A stretch of 64,000 bases of DNA from positions 1-64,000 of the forward strand of contig NZ_JAXHLU010000021.1 in NCBI RefSeq assembly GCF_034521915.1, read 5' to 3'. This DNA comes from Fodinibius sp034521915 (GTDB lineage: Bacteria; Bacteroidota; Rhodothermia; Balneolales; Balneolaceae). Below the pieces are notes generated by a model. That model had not been told where the DNA came from. It searched no databases and was given only the letters and a program-made list of their open reading frames with translations. A program made the translations under genes and the position numbers. Each line of letters begins with the position of its first letter. The stretch's first letter is position 1. Below, piece by piece: positions 7,159 to 16,250 of this stretch.

Positions 7159-8103
7159 TTAACTCGCTTTTTCTTTGCTCAATTTCTGTTTACGGGCATA
7201 TTCTTCGGCCGCTTCGCGGACCCACTTGCCATTTTCGTGCGCCTCGCGACGTGCTTTCATGCGTTCTTTATTCATAGGTCCATTGCCTTTTACAACATTC
7301 CAGAACTCATCCCAGTCAATTTCGCCAAACTCCCAGTGTCCCGTTTCGTCATTGTATTCCAGATCCGGATCCGGAATTTCAATACCTACCTCGTGGGCCT
7401 CAGCTACTTGACGATCAACAAAACTCTGGCGCAATTCATCATTAGTTTTAGATTTTACGCCCCATTTGATTAGTTCGGCACTGTTGGGCGAATCCTCGTC
7501 ATGTGGACCAAACATCATAAGTGTTGGCCACCACCAGCGATTGACGGCATCCTGAATCATTTCTTGCTGCTCGGGAGTGCCATCCGCCATTTTAGCAACC
7601 ATTTCATACCCCTGCTTCTTGTGAAAACTTTCTTCTTTACAAATACGCACCATGGCACGTGAATAGGGTCCGTATGAACTGCGAGCCAACATCGTTTGAT
7701 TAATAATAGCAGCTCCATCTACCAGCCAGCCGATTACGGCCACATCTGCCCATGAAAGAGTAGGATAGTTGAAGATGCTAGAATACTTTGCTTTGCCCTC
7801 AAGCAGTTGGTCAATTACTTCTTGCCGGCTTGCTCCCAGCGTTTCAGTAGCGCTATAGAGATAAAGGCCGTGACCTGCTTCGTCCTGAACTTTGGAAAGC
7901 AGAATCATCTTGCGTCGCAGGGAGGGAGCACGAGTAATCCAGTTGCCTTCGGGTAACATACCCACAACTTCAGAATGGGCATGTTGTGACATCATCCGGA
8001 TAAGTTGTTGTCTGTATCGATCCGGCATATCGTCTTTAGGTTCAATCGTTTCGCCATTGTCAATGCGCTCTTGAAACGATTTCTGTTCGCCTTGGTCACT
8101 CAT
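7159..8103 (-). CDS. paaA: 1,2-phenylacetyl-CoA epoxidase catalytic subunit PaaA
   Basis: A 314-residue ferritin-like di-iron monooxygenase subunit of normal length. Carboxylate-bridged iron ligands are visible as E45 (HSEVVGM), DExxH at 74-78 (VQDEAGHG) and ExxH at 158-161 (CKEESFHKKQ). PaaA epoxidises the ring of phenylacetyl-CoA at C1-C2, the committed step of the pathway. It is the first gene of the minus-strand paa run and has a promoter-like sequence just upstream. The required reductase PaaE is not encoded in the window. Confidence 0.95.
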   Translation of the reverse strand: MSDQGEQKSFQERIDNGETIEPKDDMPDRYRQQLIRMMSQHAHSEVVGMLPEGNWITRAPSLRRKMILLSKVQDEAGHGLYLYSATETLGASRQEVIDQLLEGKAKYSSIFNYPTLSWADVAVIGWLVDGAAIINQTMLARSSYGPYSRAMVRICKEESFHKKQGYEMVAKMADGTPEQQEMIQDAVNRWWWPTLMMFGPHDEDSPNSAELIKWGVKSKTNDELRQSFVDRQVAEAHEVGIEIPDPDLEYNDETGHWEFGEIDWDEFWNVVKGNGPMNKERMKARREAHENGKWVREAAEEYARKQKLSKEKAS

Positions 8104-8138
8104 AGCAGATTATTTTGGTGAAATTTTTTTGCACAAAG

Positions 8139-8167
8139 AACATATAGATGAACAGTAAATTAAACAA
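8139..8167 (-). promoter_or_regulatory. candidate paa operon promoter
   Basis: On the minus strand TTGTTT (8167-8162), a 17-base spacer and TATGTT (8144-8139) lie about 35 bases before the paaA start. The boxes match sigma70 consensus only loosely, so the call is tentative. No clear inverted repeat for a PaaX/PaaR-type repressor was seen between 8104 and 8307. Confidence 0.3.
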
Positions 8168-8233
8168 ATACATTCAATAAAACGCATTTAGTTCATTAAT
8201 CTTATAAGTAGAATACAAGTGTGATTAAATAAT

Positions 8234-8262
8234 TTGAGACGTAAACCGTTGGATACTATATT
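8234..8262 (+). promoter_or_regulatory. candidate hppD-hmgA promoter
   Basis: TTGAGA (8234-8239), exactly 17 bases, and TATATT (8257-8262) give a plausible sigma70-type promoter. It would leave a leader of about 40 bases before hppD, whose ribosome site GAGGTG is at 8293-8298. It is back to back with the candidate paa promoter. Confidence 0.4.
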
Positions 8263-8307
8263 AACTAATGTTAAATATAAAAAAAATGAAGTGAGGTGTA
8301 ATACAGG

Positions 8308-9456
8308 ATGGGTGCACAAGTAGATCAAGCAGCTACCTTAGAACGACCTGTTGAAGAAGAATTTGATGACCATCTTGGACTTCAAGATGTTGATTTTGTC
8401 GAGCATTATGTAGGAAATGCCAAACAGGCCAGCCATTTTTATCAAACGGTTTTTGGATTTGAGCTCAAAGCGTACAGTGGATTAGAAACCGGAAATCGAG
8501 ATCGGGTTTCCTATCTGTTGCAGCAAGGGAATATTCGGTTTTTAGTGACGTCATCATTGAATAGCAATTCACCAATTGCCGACCATATCACAAAGCATGG
8601 AGATGGTGTTCATGATATTGCCATGCATGTGGAAGATGTAGATCGGGCTTACAAAGAAACGGTTAAGCGTGGAGCCGAAGGTGTTGAGGATCCCCACGAT
8701 CTGGAAGATGAGCATGGAACCATCCGCAAAGCTGCTATCGCTACTTATGGTGATACCATTCACACCTTAATTAATCGGTCGAACTATGATGGAATATTTA
8801 TGCCGGGTTTTGAACCTGCAGATTCACCCATCAAAAAGATTAACCCGGTTGGTGTACAGTATGTAGATCATTGTGTGGGTAATGTCGAGAAAGGGAAGAT
8901 GAACGACTGGGTGGATTTCTATCGCGATGTAATGGGCTTTACGCAGTATATCCATTTTGATGATAAGGATATTTCTACGGAATATTCGGCGCTGATGTCG
9001 AAAGTGATGGCCGGAGGACGCGGGATGATCAAGTTTCCGATAAACGAGCCGGCGGATGGGAAAAAGAAATCCCAGATAGAGGAGTTTCTTGATTTTTATG
9101 AAGGTCCGGGTGTGCAGCATATTGCACTGTTAACTGGAGATATTATTAAAACTGTGAAGGAGCTCAAGGGTCGAGGATTAGAATTTTTGCATGTGCCAAC
9201 GACTTATTATGAGGAACTGGAAAATCGCGTCGGTACAATTGATGAACCCATTGATCAGCTGGAAGAGTTAGGCATTCTGGTGGATCGCGATGATGAGGGA
9301 TATCTGCTGCAGATTTTTAGTAAACCGGTAGTTGATCGTCCGACCTTCTTTTTTGAGATCATTCAGCGAAAAGGAGCACGCGGTTTTGGAAAAGGAAATT
9401 TTAAGGCGCTTTTTCAGGCTATTGAACGTGAGCAGGACAAACGAGGAAATCTTTAA
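8308..9456 (+). CDS. hppD: 4-hydroxyphenylpyruvate dioxygenase
   Basis: A 382-residue protein with two VOC domains, normal for HPPD. The three Fe(II) ligands are visible in the C-terminal domain: His ~188 (VDHCVGNV), His ~271 (GVQHIALLTGD) and Glu ~350 (FFFEIIQRKG). It converts 4-hydroxyphenylpyruvate to homogentisate in tyrosine catabolism. The start is supported by GAGGTG nine bases upstream. It is followed by hmgA after a 92-base gap holding an inverted repeat. A fumarylacetoacetate-hydrolase-family gene lies far away at the right edge and is not obviously linked. Confidence 0.96.
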   Translation: MGAQVDQAATLERPVEEEFDDHLGLQDVDFVEHYVGNAKQASHFYQTVFGFELKAYSGLETGNRDRVSYLLQQGNIRFLVTSSLNSNSPIADHITKHGDGVHDIAMHVEDVDRAYKETVKRGAEGVEDPHDLEDEHGTIRKAAIATYGDTIHTLINRSNYDGIFMPGFEPADSPIKKINPVGVQYVDHCVGNVEKGKMNDWVDFYRDVMGFTQYIHFDDKDISTEYSALMSKVMAGGRGMIKFPINEPADGKKKSQIEEFLDFYEGPGVQHIALLTGDIIKTVKELKGRGLEFLHVPTTYYEELENRVGTIDEPIDQLEELGILVDRDDEGYLLQIFSKPVVDRPTFFFEIIQRKGARGFGKGNFKALFQAIEREQDKRGNL

Positions 9457-9460
9457 AATT

Positions 9461-9531
9461 GTCGAAAGTCCTGAGTATAAAGTGAAAAGTGTTTGATGCC
9501 ACTGATAACTTGAGACTTTCTACTTTTGACT
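9461..9531. repeat. intergenic inverted repeat, GTCGAAAGT family, empty form
   Basis: Left arm GTCGAAAGTCCTGAGTATAA (from 9461) and right arm TGAGACTTTCTACTTTTGACT (ending 9531) pair imperfectly. The element occupies almost the whole hppD-hmgA gap and carries no gene. Confidence 0.65.
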
Positions 9532-9548
9532 AAAAAGAGGTAGCAATT

Positions 9549-10733
9549 ATGATTTATCATCAGTTGGGAAAAGTTCCGCATAAACGGCACACGCAATTCC
9601 GCCGTCCGGATGGAGAGCTCTACCAAGAGCATCTGTTTGGCGCCGAGGGATTTCACGGAGTGTCATCGTTGATGTATCATCACAATCCTCCTACAAAGAC
9701 GTTTAAGGTGGAAAAGGGTGAAGAGGTGAAGATTGAAAAGTGGGATGAAGGAATGCTACGTCATCATCACCTGCGAACGGCCAATATTGAAGAGGGTGGT
9801 GATCCGGTAATGGGACGTAAAGTGTTGCTCTATAATAATGATGTGCAAATTGGAGCCGTGCGTCCGACAGAACCTATGGATTACTTTTATAAAAACGGGG
9901 AGCACGACGAGCTACTGTTTATCCATGAAGGGGAGGGATACGTGCATACGATGTTTGGCAAACTCGAATTTGGATGGGGTGATTACATCTATATACCACG
10001 CGGTACGATCTATCAAATAGTATTTGAGACCGAGAAAAATCGAATGTTGACGGTAGATTCTACGGGCCCGATTGATGTGCCGGACCGTTACTTGTCTGAT
10101 AAAGGTCAATTCCTGGAAAATAGTCCATATTGTGAGCGTGATATTCTTCGTCCCGAAGGACCTATTTTTGTCAATAAGCAGGGCGAATTTGAGGTCCGCA
10201 TCAAAAAGCAAGGACGATATACTTCGTATTGGTATGAACATCATCCATTTGATATCGTAGGATGGGATGGATATTTATATCCGTGGATTTTTAATATCAA
10301 AGATTTTGAGCCCATTACGGGACGTGTCCACCAGCCGCCTCCCGTACATCAGACGTTCAAGGGAAATAATTATGTAGTATGCTCATTTTGTCCACGAAAA
10401 TTTGATTATCATCCCAAATCAATACCGGCACCATACGCGCACTCCAATGTAGATTCCGATGAGGTGCTCTATTATGTGAAGGGTGATTTTATGAGTCGAA
10501 AAGGTGTGGAAGAAGCCAGTATTACACAACATCCCGGCGGAATTCCACACGGGCCACATCCCGGAAAGTACGAGGGGAGTATCGGCAAAGAGGCTACCGA
10601 TGAATATGCCGTAATGATTGATACCTTTCATCCGTTGCACTTGACGACCGAAGCTAAAAAACTGGATGATGAAAGTTATCCGTATTCATGGAATGAAGAA
10701 GTCGAAAAAGGAAAAGTAGAAGCCGAAGAATAG
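9549..10733 (+). CDS. hmgA: homogentisate 1,2-dioxygenase
   Basis: A 394-residue cupin-type dioxygenase. Fe ligands are consistent with H298 and E305 (PYAHSNVDSDEVLYYVKGDF) and H334 (HPGGIPHGPHPG). It opens the ring of homogentisate to maleylacetoacetate, the step after HppD. AGAGG lies just ahead of the ATG at 9549. It ends 23 bases before a strong intrinsic terminator, so hppD-hmgA appear to be a two-gene unit. Isomerase (MaiA) and FAH genes expected next in the pathway are not adjacent. Confidence 0.95.
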   Translation: MIYHQLGKVPHKRHTQFRRPDGELYQEHLFGAEGFHGVSSLMYHHNPPTKTFKVEKGEEVKIEKWDEGMLRHHHLRTANIEEGGDPVMGRKVLLYNNDVQIGAVRPTEPMDYFYKNGEHDELLFIHEGEGYVHTMFGKLEFGWGDYIYIPRGTIYQIVFETEKNRMLTVDSTGPIDVPDRYLSDKGQFLENSPYCERDILRPEGPIFVNKQGEFEVRIKKQGRYTSYWYEHHPFDIVGWDGYLYPWIFNIKDFEPITGRVHQPPPVHQTFKGNNYVVCSFCPRKFDYHPKSIPAPYAHSNVDSDEVLYYVKGDFMSRKGVEEASITQHPGGIPHGPHPGKYEGSIGKEATDEYAVMIDTFHPLHLTTEAKKLDDESYPYSWNEEVEKGKVEAEE

Positions 10734-10756
10734 GTTCGTCTTCAGTTAAAATATTG

Positions 10757-10795
10757 AAGCCTGTCAGCTATTAAGTCTTGACAGGCTTTTTTATT
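10757..10795 (+). terminator. intrinsic terminator after hmgA
   Basis: AAGCCTGTCA (10757-10766) and TGACAGGCTT (10779-10788) form a perfect 10-bp stem with a 12-base loop, followed by a T-run (TTTTTTATT). Confidence 0.9.
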
Positions 10796-10827
10796 AAAAA
10801 TGTTTAGAGCTATTTATTGGTGTAGAA

Positions 10828-11085
10828 TTAAATTATAAAAGGTAATTGAGCTTCTATCGGGTTTAAGCTTTCAGCTATTTTAAATTTTGTGAAGTAAAAC
10901 TTCGTAGTTAGGTCTATTATTTTATCGGGAACTACTTTAATGGGAAAAATCTGATTGGTTTTAAATACAGAATCGTAATTTTTTATTTTTAAACGAAGTA
11001 TTAAAGATCTATCAGTAAATAAATGATCAATTTCTTTTGAGCTTTGGATTTCCTGAGGCCCCCGAATTTTCTTGAGATATAACTT
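10828..11085 (-). other. start-less open frame of unknown origin between hmgA and the helicase gene
   Basis: The 10734-11180 gap holds no annotated gene apart from the hmgA terminator. On the minus strand one frame is open for 85 codons (11085 down to the TAA at 10828-10830) with no ATG, GTG or TTG. It reads like protein (...RSLILRLKIKNYDSVFK..., ...FKIAESLNPIEAQLPFII). I do not recognise it. It could be the decayed C-terminal remnant of a gene whose 5' part is lost, or chance in AT-rich DNA. Confidence 0.3.
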
Positions 11086-11180
11086 TTATTTTCTTGTTCT
11101 TTTGGAATTTCTCCCACTTTTTTTTGTGTTTTGATGTTGCTAACAAACAATATATAAAAGCTGAAAATAGAGATTAAAAT

Positions 11181-13421
11181 ATGGCAGAAGGCAACATTTT
11201 AATCACTGAATTAGAAAATCAAGGCCCGGGTGATATTCTTGGAGCAATCGGCGGAGAAACGAACATCGATCCCGGTATTATCGGAAATATTGATATTAAT
11301 GGCTCTAAAGCTTTTGTAGAAGTGAAAAATGGAAAAGCCGAAGAGCTGGCAGCTCAACTGAATGGAAAAAAAGTAGCCCATTCCAGGGTATCAGTCCGGA
11401 ATATTGAAGAGGAAGATTTTGACGATATAGAAACGATTTTTGATTATGTGAGCCGATACAAACGGCTGGTTGAGCTGGAGCGCGAAGAGGAAATGCGGGA
11501 GCATGAGGAAAGTATTCGTTCTCTTTCAGGCGAACAGCGAGAAGCCGAAGGGAAAGCTATTCTCCATTTAAGAGGTCGTGATGAAGGTAATGCGCTTGAA
11601 GGAAAGTTGGTGAAATTTATGCGCCAGCATAAAGGAGAGCCGCTCCCTGAGACAGAAATAGCTGTTGGAGATCTGGTGATGATTTCCCGCAGAGATCCTT
11701 TGCTTAGCGACAATCCTACGGGTACGGTAGTGCAAAAAACCAATTATTCTGTCACCGTTGCTTTTGATCAGCCCAAGAGTTTCATCTTTGGCAAGGGATT
11801 GCGCATGGATCTGTATGTCAATGATATTACATACCAGCGAATGAAGGATGCGTTGACGCAAGTAGAAGAAGCAACCGGACGACTGGCGAAACTGAGAAAT
11901 ATTGTAGTTGGCCTGCGTTCTCCTGAGGAGGGAGAAAAAGCTGAGGTAGATGAGTGGTTTAATAAAGAGCTGAATGACTCACAAAGAGAGGCAGTGGCCT
12001 ATAGTTTGGGTGCCGAAGATGTTCATCTTATTCATGGACCGCCGGGTACCGGTAAGACAACAACAGCCATCGAGGTGATTGAACAGGCGGTGGAAAATGG
12101 ACAGAAAGTACTTGCTACGGCTGCATCAAATATTGCTGTTGATAATATGCTGGATTTTCTGCTTGATCGTGGAGTAAAAGCAGTACGTGTGGGACATCCG
12201 GCGCGGGTTACGCCACAATTAAAGGAACATACGCTGGATAGCCTGATCGAAAATAATGAACAATATCAAAAATCGGAGGAGTTACGGGCTCAGGCATTTG
12301 AGAAAAAAGAGGAGCAGGAAGAATACACTCATCCATCCGGAAAATATCGACGCGGTATGAGTAATACCAAGATTAAAGAGCTTGCTGAAGAAGGACGCGG
12401 ATCGCGGGGTGTATCAGAAGATAAAATTAAGAAAATGGCCCGTTGGATTGAGTTACAGGATGAAATCGAAGAGCTTTTTGAGGAAGCAGATAAGCTTCGG
12501 GAGGAAGCTGTCAATGAAATTCTGGAGACCAAACAGGTTATTTGTACAACTAATAGCACGGCCGGCAGCGAATTGATAGAAAATCGTGAGTTTGACCTCG
12601 TAGTAATTGATGAGGCTACACAGTCGACGGAACCAAGTTGTTTAATACCTATTACCCGTGGCAAGAAAGTAATAATGGCCGGTGATCATCGTCAGTTGCC
12701 GCCTACGGTAAAAAATCGCAAAGCTGCTGATAAAGGATTGGAGGATACGCTTTTTGAGCGACTTACTGAGAATCATCCCGACATCAAAGATATGTTGGAG
12801 GTGCAGTATCGCATGCATGAGAAAATTATGGAATTTTCAAATGAGCAATTTTATGATGGGATACTTTCTGCCGATGAAAGTGTGAAGAAGCATACGCTTG
12901 AAGATTTCCAGCTGGATATCAATTTATTTGATAACAATCTGACAGAGATTCTGGATCCGCATGAACCGGTTGTATTTGTGGATACAGCAGGACGTGATGC
13001 CGCGGAACGCATACGACAAGGATCGACATCCAAAGAAAATCCCGAGGAAGCCATGCTGGTAGCTCTGATGGCGGACAATTTAATGCAATCGGGGATGCGA
13101 CCGGAAGATATTGCTGTTATTAGTCCATATAAAGATCAGGTTGATTTGCTCGAACGTAAAATTAATACCGAAAACCTGGAGATAAAATCGGTTGACGGTT
13201 TCCAGGGACGAGAGAAAGAGGTAGTAATTATATCACTGACGCGGAGTAACAAAAAGAGAAGCATTGGTTTTCTTAAGGATGTCAGAAGACTTAACGTATC
13301 GTTGACCCGCGCAAAACGAAAGCTTATTGTTGTAGGCGACAGTGCCACCATAACATCTCATGAAACTTATAACCGTTTTGTAGATTATGTACGAGACCAA
13401 GGAAGAGTGATAGAGTTATAA
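11181..13421 (+). CDS. superfamily 1 DNA/RNA helicase, IGHMBP2/SMUBP2-like
   Basis: A 746-residue SF1B helicase. An N-terminal beta-rich region (1-240) precedes the core. Walker A is GPPGTGKTTT (about 285-294), TAASNIAVDN is motif Ia, VVIDEATQ (about 474-481) is motif II, QYRMHE is motif IV-like, VDGFQGREKEVVIISLTRS is motif V and VSLTRAKRKLIVVGD is motif VI. The central helical insertion (about 355-440, rich in E and K) matches the 1B stalk region. Bacterial homologues unwind nucleic acid 5' to 3', but the cellular role is not established. It appears monocistronic and ends 16 bases before the convergent stop of the subtilase gene. Confidence 0.92.
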   Translation: MAEGNILITELENQGPGDILGAIGGETNIDPGIIGNIDINGSKAFVEVKNGKAEELAAQLNGKKVAHSRVSVRNIEEEDFDDIETIFDYVSRYKRLVELEREEEMREHEESIRSLSGEQREAEGKAILHLRGRDEGNALEGKLVKFMRQHKGEPLPETEIAVGDLVMISRRDPLLSDNPTGTVVQKTNYSVTVAFDQPKSFIFGKGLRMDLYVNDITYQRMKDALTQVEEATGRLAKLRNIVVGLRSPEEGEKAEVDEWFNKELNDSQREAVAYSLGAEDVHLIHGPPGTGKTTTAIEVIEQAVENGQKVLATAASNIAVDNMLDFLLDRGVKAVRVGHPARVTPQLKEHTLDSLIENNEQYQKSEELRAQAFEKKEEQEEYTHPSGKYRRGMSNTKIKELAEEGRGSRGVSEDKIKKMARWIELQDEIEELFEEADKLREEAVNEILETKQVICTTNSTAGSELIENREFDLVVIDEATQSTEPSCLIPITRGKKVIMAGDHRQLPPTVKNRKAADKGLEDTLFERLTENHPDIKDMLEVQYRMHEKIMEFSNEQFYDGILSADESVKKHTLEDFQLDINLFDNNLTEILDPHEPVVFVDTAGRDAAERIRQGSTSKENPEEAMLVALMADNLMQSGMRPEDIAVISPYKDQVDLLERKINTENLEIKSVDGFQGREKEVVIISLTRSNKKRSIGFLKDVRRLNVSLTRAKRKLIVVGDSATITSHETYNRFVDYVRDQGRVIEL

Positions 13422-13437
13422 TTTTACCTGCAATGAA

Positions 13438-15129
13438 TTATTTCTTACTCATTTGCTCCGCCGCCTGCAGTGCTTTGTAAACATTGACTACTCCATCAGA
13501 AACAGATAACTCTGCAAAGGCAGCCTGTTTGGCTTCTTGAGGATTTCCTTCGCTCGGTACAGTTACTTGCTGACTGGAGTACTGGGTTGTGTTTTCGATA
13601 ATAATTTGTCGAACCTGTTTAGCAGTTAAATCCGGATAATAAGCCATAATCAAGGCTGCAGTTCCTGCCACAACCGGCGAAGCCATGCTGGTTCCTTCCT
13701 GAAATTTGTACTCGTTGTCGGGCATGGTAGAATAAATATCCACGCCGGGCGCAAATAGGTCAACCGTTTGGTCACCATAGTTGCTGAAGTTGGCGACAAA
13801 TTCTTGATTGGGCTTCCAGCTTGTTGCCCCCACGCTCAGCCAAAGAGTGGCAGCAGAATCACTAATGGCACTACTATATTTATCAGTGGGATAGTTTGCC
13901 GTTGTATCTGTATTCTGAGCACCGTTACCTGACCCGTGTACCATCAATACATTATTTTTGTCGGCATGAGCTAAGGCTTTGTCAACGACTTCTTTGTAAG
14001 GAGAGTAGCTTTTGCCAAAACTCATATTGATTATATCGGCCCCGTTATCCACAGCGTAGCGGATAGCATTAGCCACATCTTTGTCTCTTTCATCGCCATT
14101 GGGGACGGCGCGAATGGCCATAATTCGTACGTTTGCAGCAACGCCGTTTACCCCGATTCCATTATTGCGTTCCGCTCCGATAATTCCGGCTACGTGCGTT
14201 CCGTGAGAAGGATCAGGTCCCGCTACATCGTTGTTACCATAATATCGTTCAGATTTGTTTTCGTAATCATCGCCCACAATATCACGGGGATTAAAATTCG
14301 GATTGTAGCCGTATTTCGCGAACTCATAAATCTGTTTTTTCTGGTTGGCAATAAGCGTAGAGTCGATATCATTTTCCATCACGTACAGCATCACATTTTT
14401 TGCAAAGTTAAGATCCTGGCTGGTAGGCTGAAGGTTTTGGAGGTCTTTGTAGGTGTATGAGGAGTCGGCAAAATGTTCATTTAAAATATTTTCAGCTTGT
14501 ACCTTGCTCTGTTCAATGCTCTCAATATTTTTATACTGTTGACTTAATTCCTGAATTTTATCTTCATAATCTGATTTAATTTCCCGGTAATAGAGGTATT
14601 TTTCTTTTTCTTTGTCAGTGAAAGAAGATGATTTCATCTGTCCGTACTCTTCCTTCAGCTTGCGATAAAGGCGGGTTAGCTCAAAGGTATCGTGATTGAC
14701 ATTTTCTCCGTTCGCACCTCCAATAAAATTCCATCCATGCACGTCATCAACATAGCCATTATTGTCATCGTCTTTGCCATTACCTGGAACCTCATCTTCA
14801 TTCATCCAAATTACATCATCAAGATCCTCATGATCAGTATCTACACCGCCATCTATTACGGCAACTGTAACAGTTTTTTGTGGGGATTTATCAGCCAGCA
14901 ATTTATGGTAAGCAATGTCACTGCTGATGCCGCGGAATCGAGTGATTTCTTCATCCCAGTGGTGCCATCCCTCGGGTGGTTCCAGCATTGTTTCAAAATT
15001 TACAGAGTCCGGTGCTGCTTCCTGTTGATATTTTAAAGGAGATTTATCATCAGAAACCGTTTGTTGCGTTGTAGAACAGCTATATAACGAAACAGCAAAA
15101 GCCAGTATAATTAAAAATCGCTTTTTCAT
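13438..15129 (-). CDS. subtilisin-family (S8) serine protease lipoprotein
   Basis: A 563-residue S8 peptidase. The N-terminus MKKRFLIILAFAVSLYSCSTTQQ is a lipoprotein signal peptide with the acylated Cys at 18. The triad is intact: D93 in VAVIDGGVDTDHED, H309 in DPSHGTHVAGI and S481 in GTSMASPVVAG. The Asp-to-His distance is about 216 residues, much longer than in compact subtilisins; the insert (about 130-290) is charged and predicted helical. It probably acts in the periplasm or on the cell surface. The secreted protein at 15172 is only 42 bases upstream on the same strand, so the two may be co-transcribed. Confidence 0.93.
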   Translation of the reverse strand: MKKRFLIILAFAVSLYSCSTTQQTVSDDKSPLKYQQEAAPDSVNFETMLEPPEGWHHWDEEITRFRGISSDIAYHKLLADKSPQKTVTVAVIDGGVDTDHEDLDDVIWMNEDEVPGNGKDDDNNGYVDDVHGWNFIGGANGENVNHDTFELTRLYRKLKEEYGQMKSSSFTDKEKEKYLYYREIKSDYEDKIQELSQQYKNIESIEQSKVQAENILNEHFADSSYTYKDLQNLQPTSQDLNFAKNVMLYVMENDIDSTLIANQKKQIYEFAKYGYNPNFNPRDIVGDDYENKSERYYGNNDVAGPDPSHGTHVAGIIGAERNNGIGVNGVAANVRIMAIRAVPNGDERDKDVANAIRYAVDNGADIINMSFGKSYSPYKEVVDKALAHADKNNVLMVHGSGNGAQNTDTTANYPTDKYSSAISDSAATLWLSVGATSWKPNQEFVANFSNYGDQTVDLFAPGVDIYSTMPDNEYKFQEGTSMASPVVAGTAALIMAYYPDLTAKQVRQIIIENTTQYSSQQVTVPSEGNPQEAKQAAFAELSVSDGVVNVYKALQAAEQMSKK

Positions 15130-15171
15130 ATGGGTAATGGTTATAAAATGTTACAACTAACTGTGATGTTT

Positions 15172-15987
15172 TTACAATGATTTGATATCGGAGATAAATC
15201 GATCAGAAGCTTCTTGAAAAGCTGTATGAATAGATTCATTTAGGGCCTTCTTAAATTCAGTTCCCGCTTTGGTAGTATAAAAATCTGCATATTTTGTAAG
15301 TCGGTCATTTTCCAATCCATGGTACATAACCAAATAATTGTTGACCAACTCATCTTCTAACTGCATCTGCAGACGGTTCTTAAAGTTATTGATGATACTG
15401 TTAATCTGTGAGTCGCTTAAGTTAAGCCTGCTGCTAATTGCATCGGTACCAATAACAAATGAGCGGAATAGGATACTTTGAGATTCTAAAGCAGATTTTT
15501 TTGTCGAGCTCTGTTCTATAAGGTTTTTTACAATTGAAATTCGTTTTTGAGAGGGTTCATCCTGTTCAAGCTCATATTTGGTGACAATCTGTTTGCGGAT
15601 TCCCTGCACGGTATAATAATTAGCCTCCGAGTTTAGAACAGGTTTTATTTTATCAGAGTTGAGGATGGTGAGAACAGAATCGGAATAACTGGAATCAAAG
15701 TTATTTTTAAAGTGTTTGTGAGCGATTTTGAATAGGGAATCAGCGTGGTATGCTTCGCTGAAAAGTTCTATAAGCTGCTCATTTTTTGAGGCAGATATGC
15801 CAAACGGATTCTGTGAAAATTGGTTCTTCAGATCTTTTGGAAGCTCCGTTAAAGTTTGTTCAACCGGAATCAAGTCGAATATCCGATCAATGTCGTTGCC
15901 ATTTTTGACGTCTGCTGATTCTTGAGCAAAAGCCAGAAAAGGGAATAAGAGGCAAAAAAGAAAGATCGTTAACTGCGAATGTTTCAT
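15172..15987 (-). CDS. secreted protein of unknown function, weakly DUF2059-like
   Basis: A 271-residue protein with a cleavable signal peptide (MKHSQLTIFLFCLLFPFLAFAQES). The rest is helix-rich and charged. The C-terminal stretch DRLTKYADFYTTKAGTEF followed by KKALNESIHTAF resembles the end of DUF2059 proteins, where a YxSPxGQ-like element occurs; this is a weak resemblance. No catalytic motif is seen. It is upstream of, and in line with, the subtilase lipoprotein gene, which suggests joint expression at the envelope. Confidence 0.75.
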   Translation of the reverse strand: MKHSQLTIFLFCLLFPFLAFAQESADVKNGNDIDRIFDLIPVEQTLTELPKDLKNQFSQNPFGISASKNEQLIELFSEAYHADSLFKIAHKHFKNNFDSSYSDSVLTILNSDKIKPVLNSEANYYTVQGIRKQIVTKYELEQDEPSQKRISIVKNLIEQSSTKKSALESQSILFRSFVIGTDAISSRLNLSDSQINSIINNFKNRLQMQLEDELVNNYLVMYHGLENDRLTKYADFYTTKAGTEFKKALNESIHTAFQEASDRFISDIKSL

Positions 15988-16250
15988 AGTTACTTAAAAA
16001 TTAAAGGAATAGGATAGATGATGAAAAATTATAAAATAAGCTAACGATAATTTTTAATGCTCAAAAGTTTCAAATTAATTGCTGGAAATTATTTTTATTA
16101 AATAAAGATTTATTTTTTTGTGTTGATCAAAAGTTATGGTAGAATCAAATCAAGATTGATAATTCAGAATGTGATGATTAAAATGAAATTTGATTTGAAA
16201 AGGTGCAGTTAGACTACTCTGGCTAAGTGAAAATATAAAGGATTATTTTG

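Noticed and set aside
738..8103. A complete phenylacetate pathway
   Set aside because: PaaE, PaaK, PaaZ and PaaF are not present in the window. The acyl-CoA ligase at 18818 is too long and differs in motif from PaaK.
16134..16250. Promoter of the histidine kinase gene
   Set aside because: AT-rich sequence offers several weak matches, none with good boxes and 17-base spacing.
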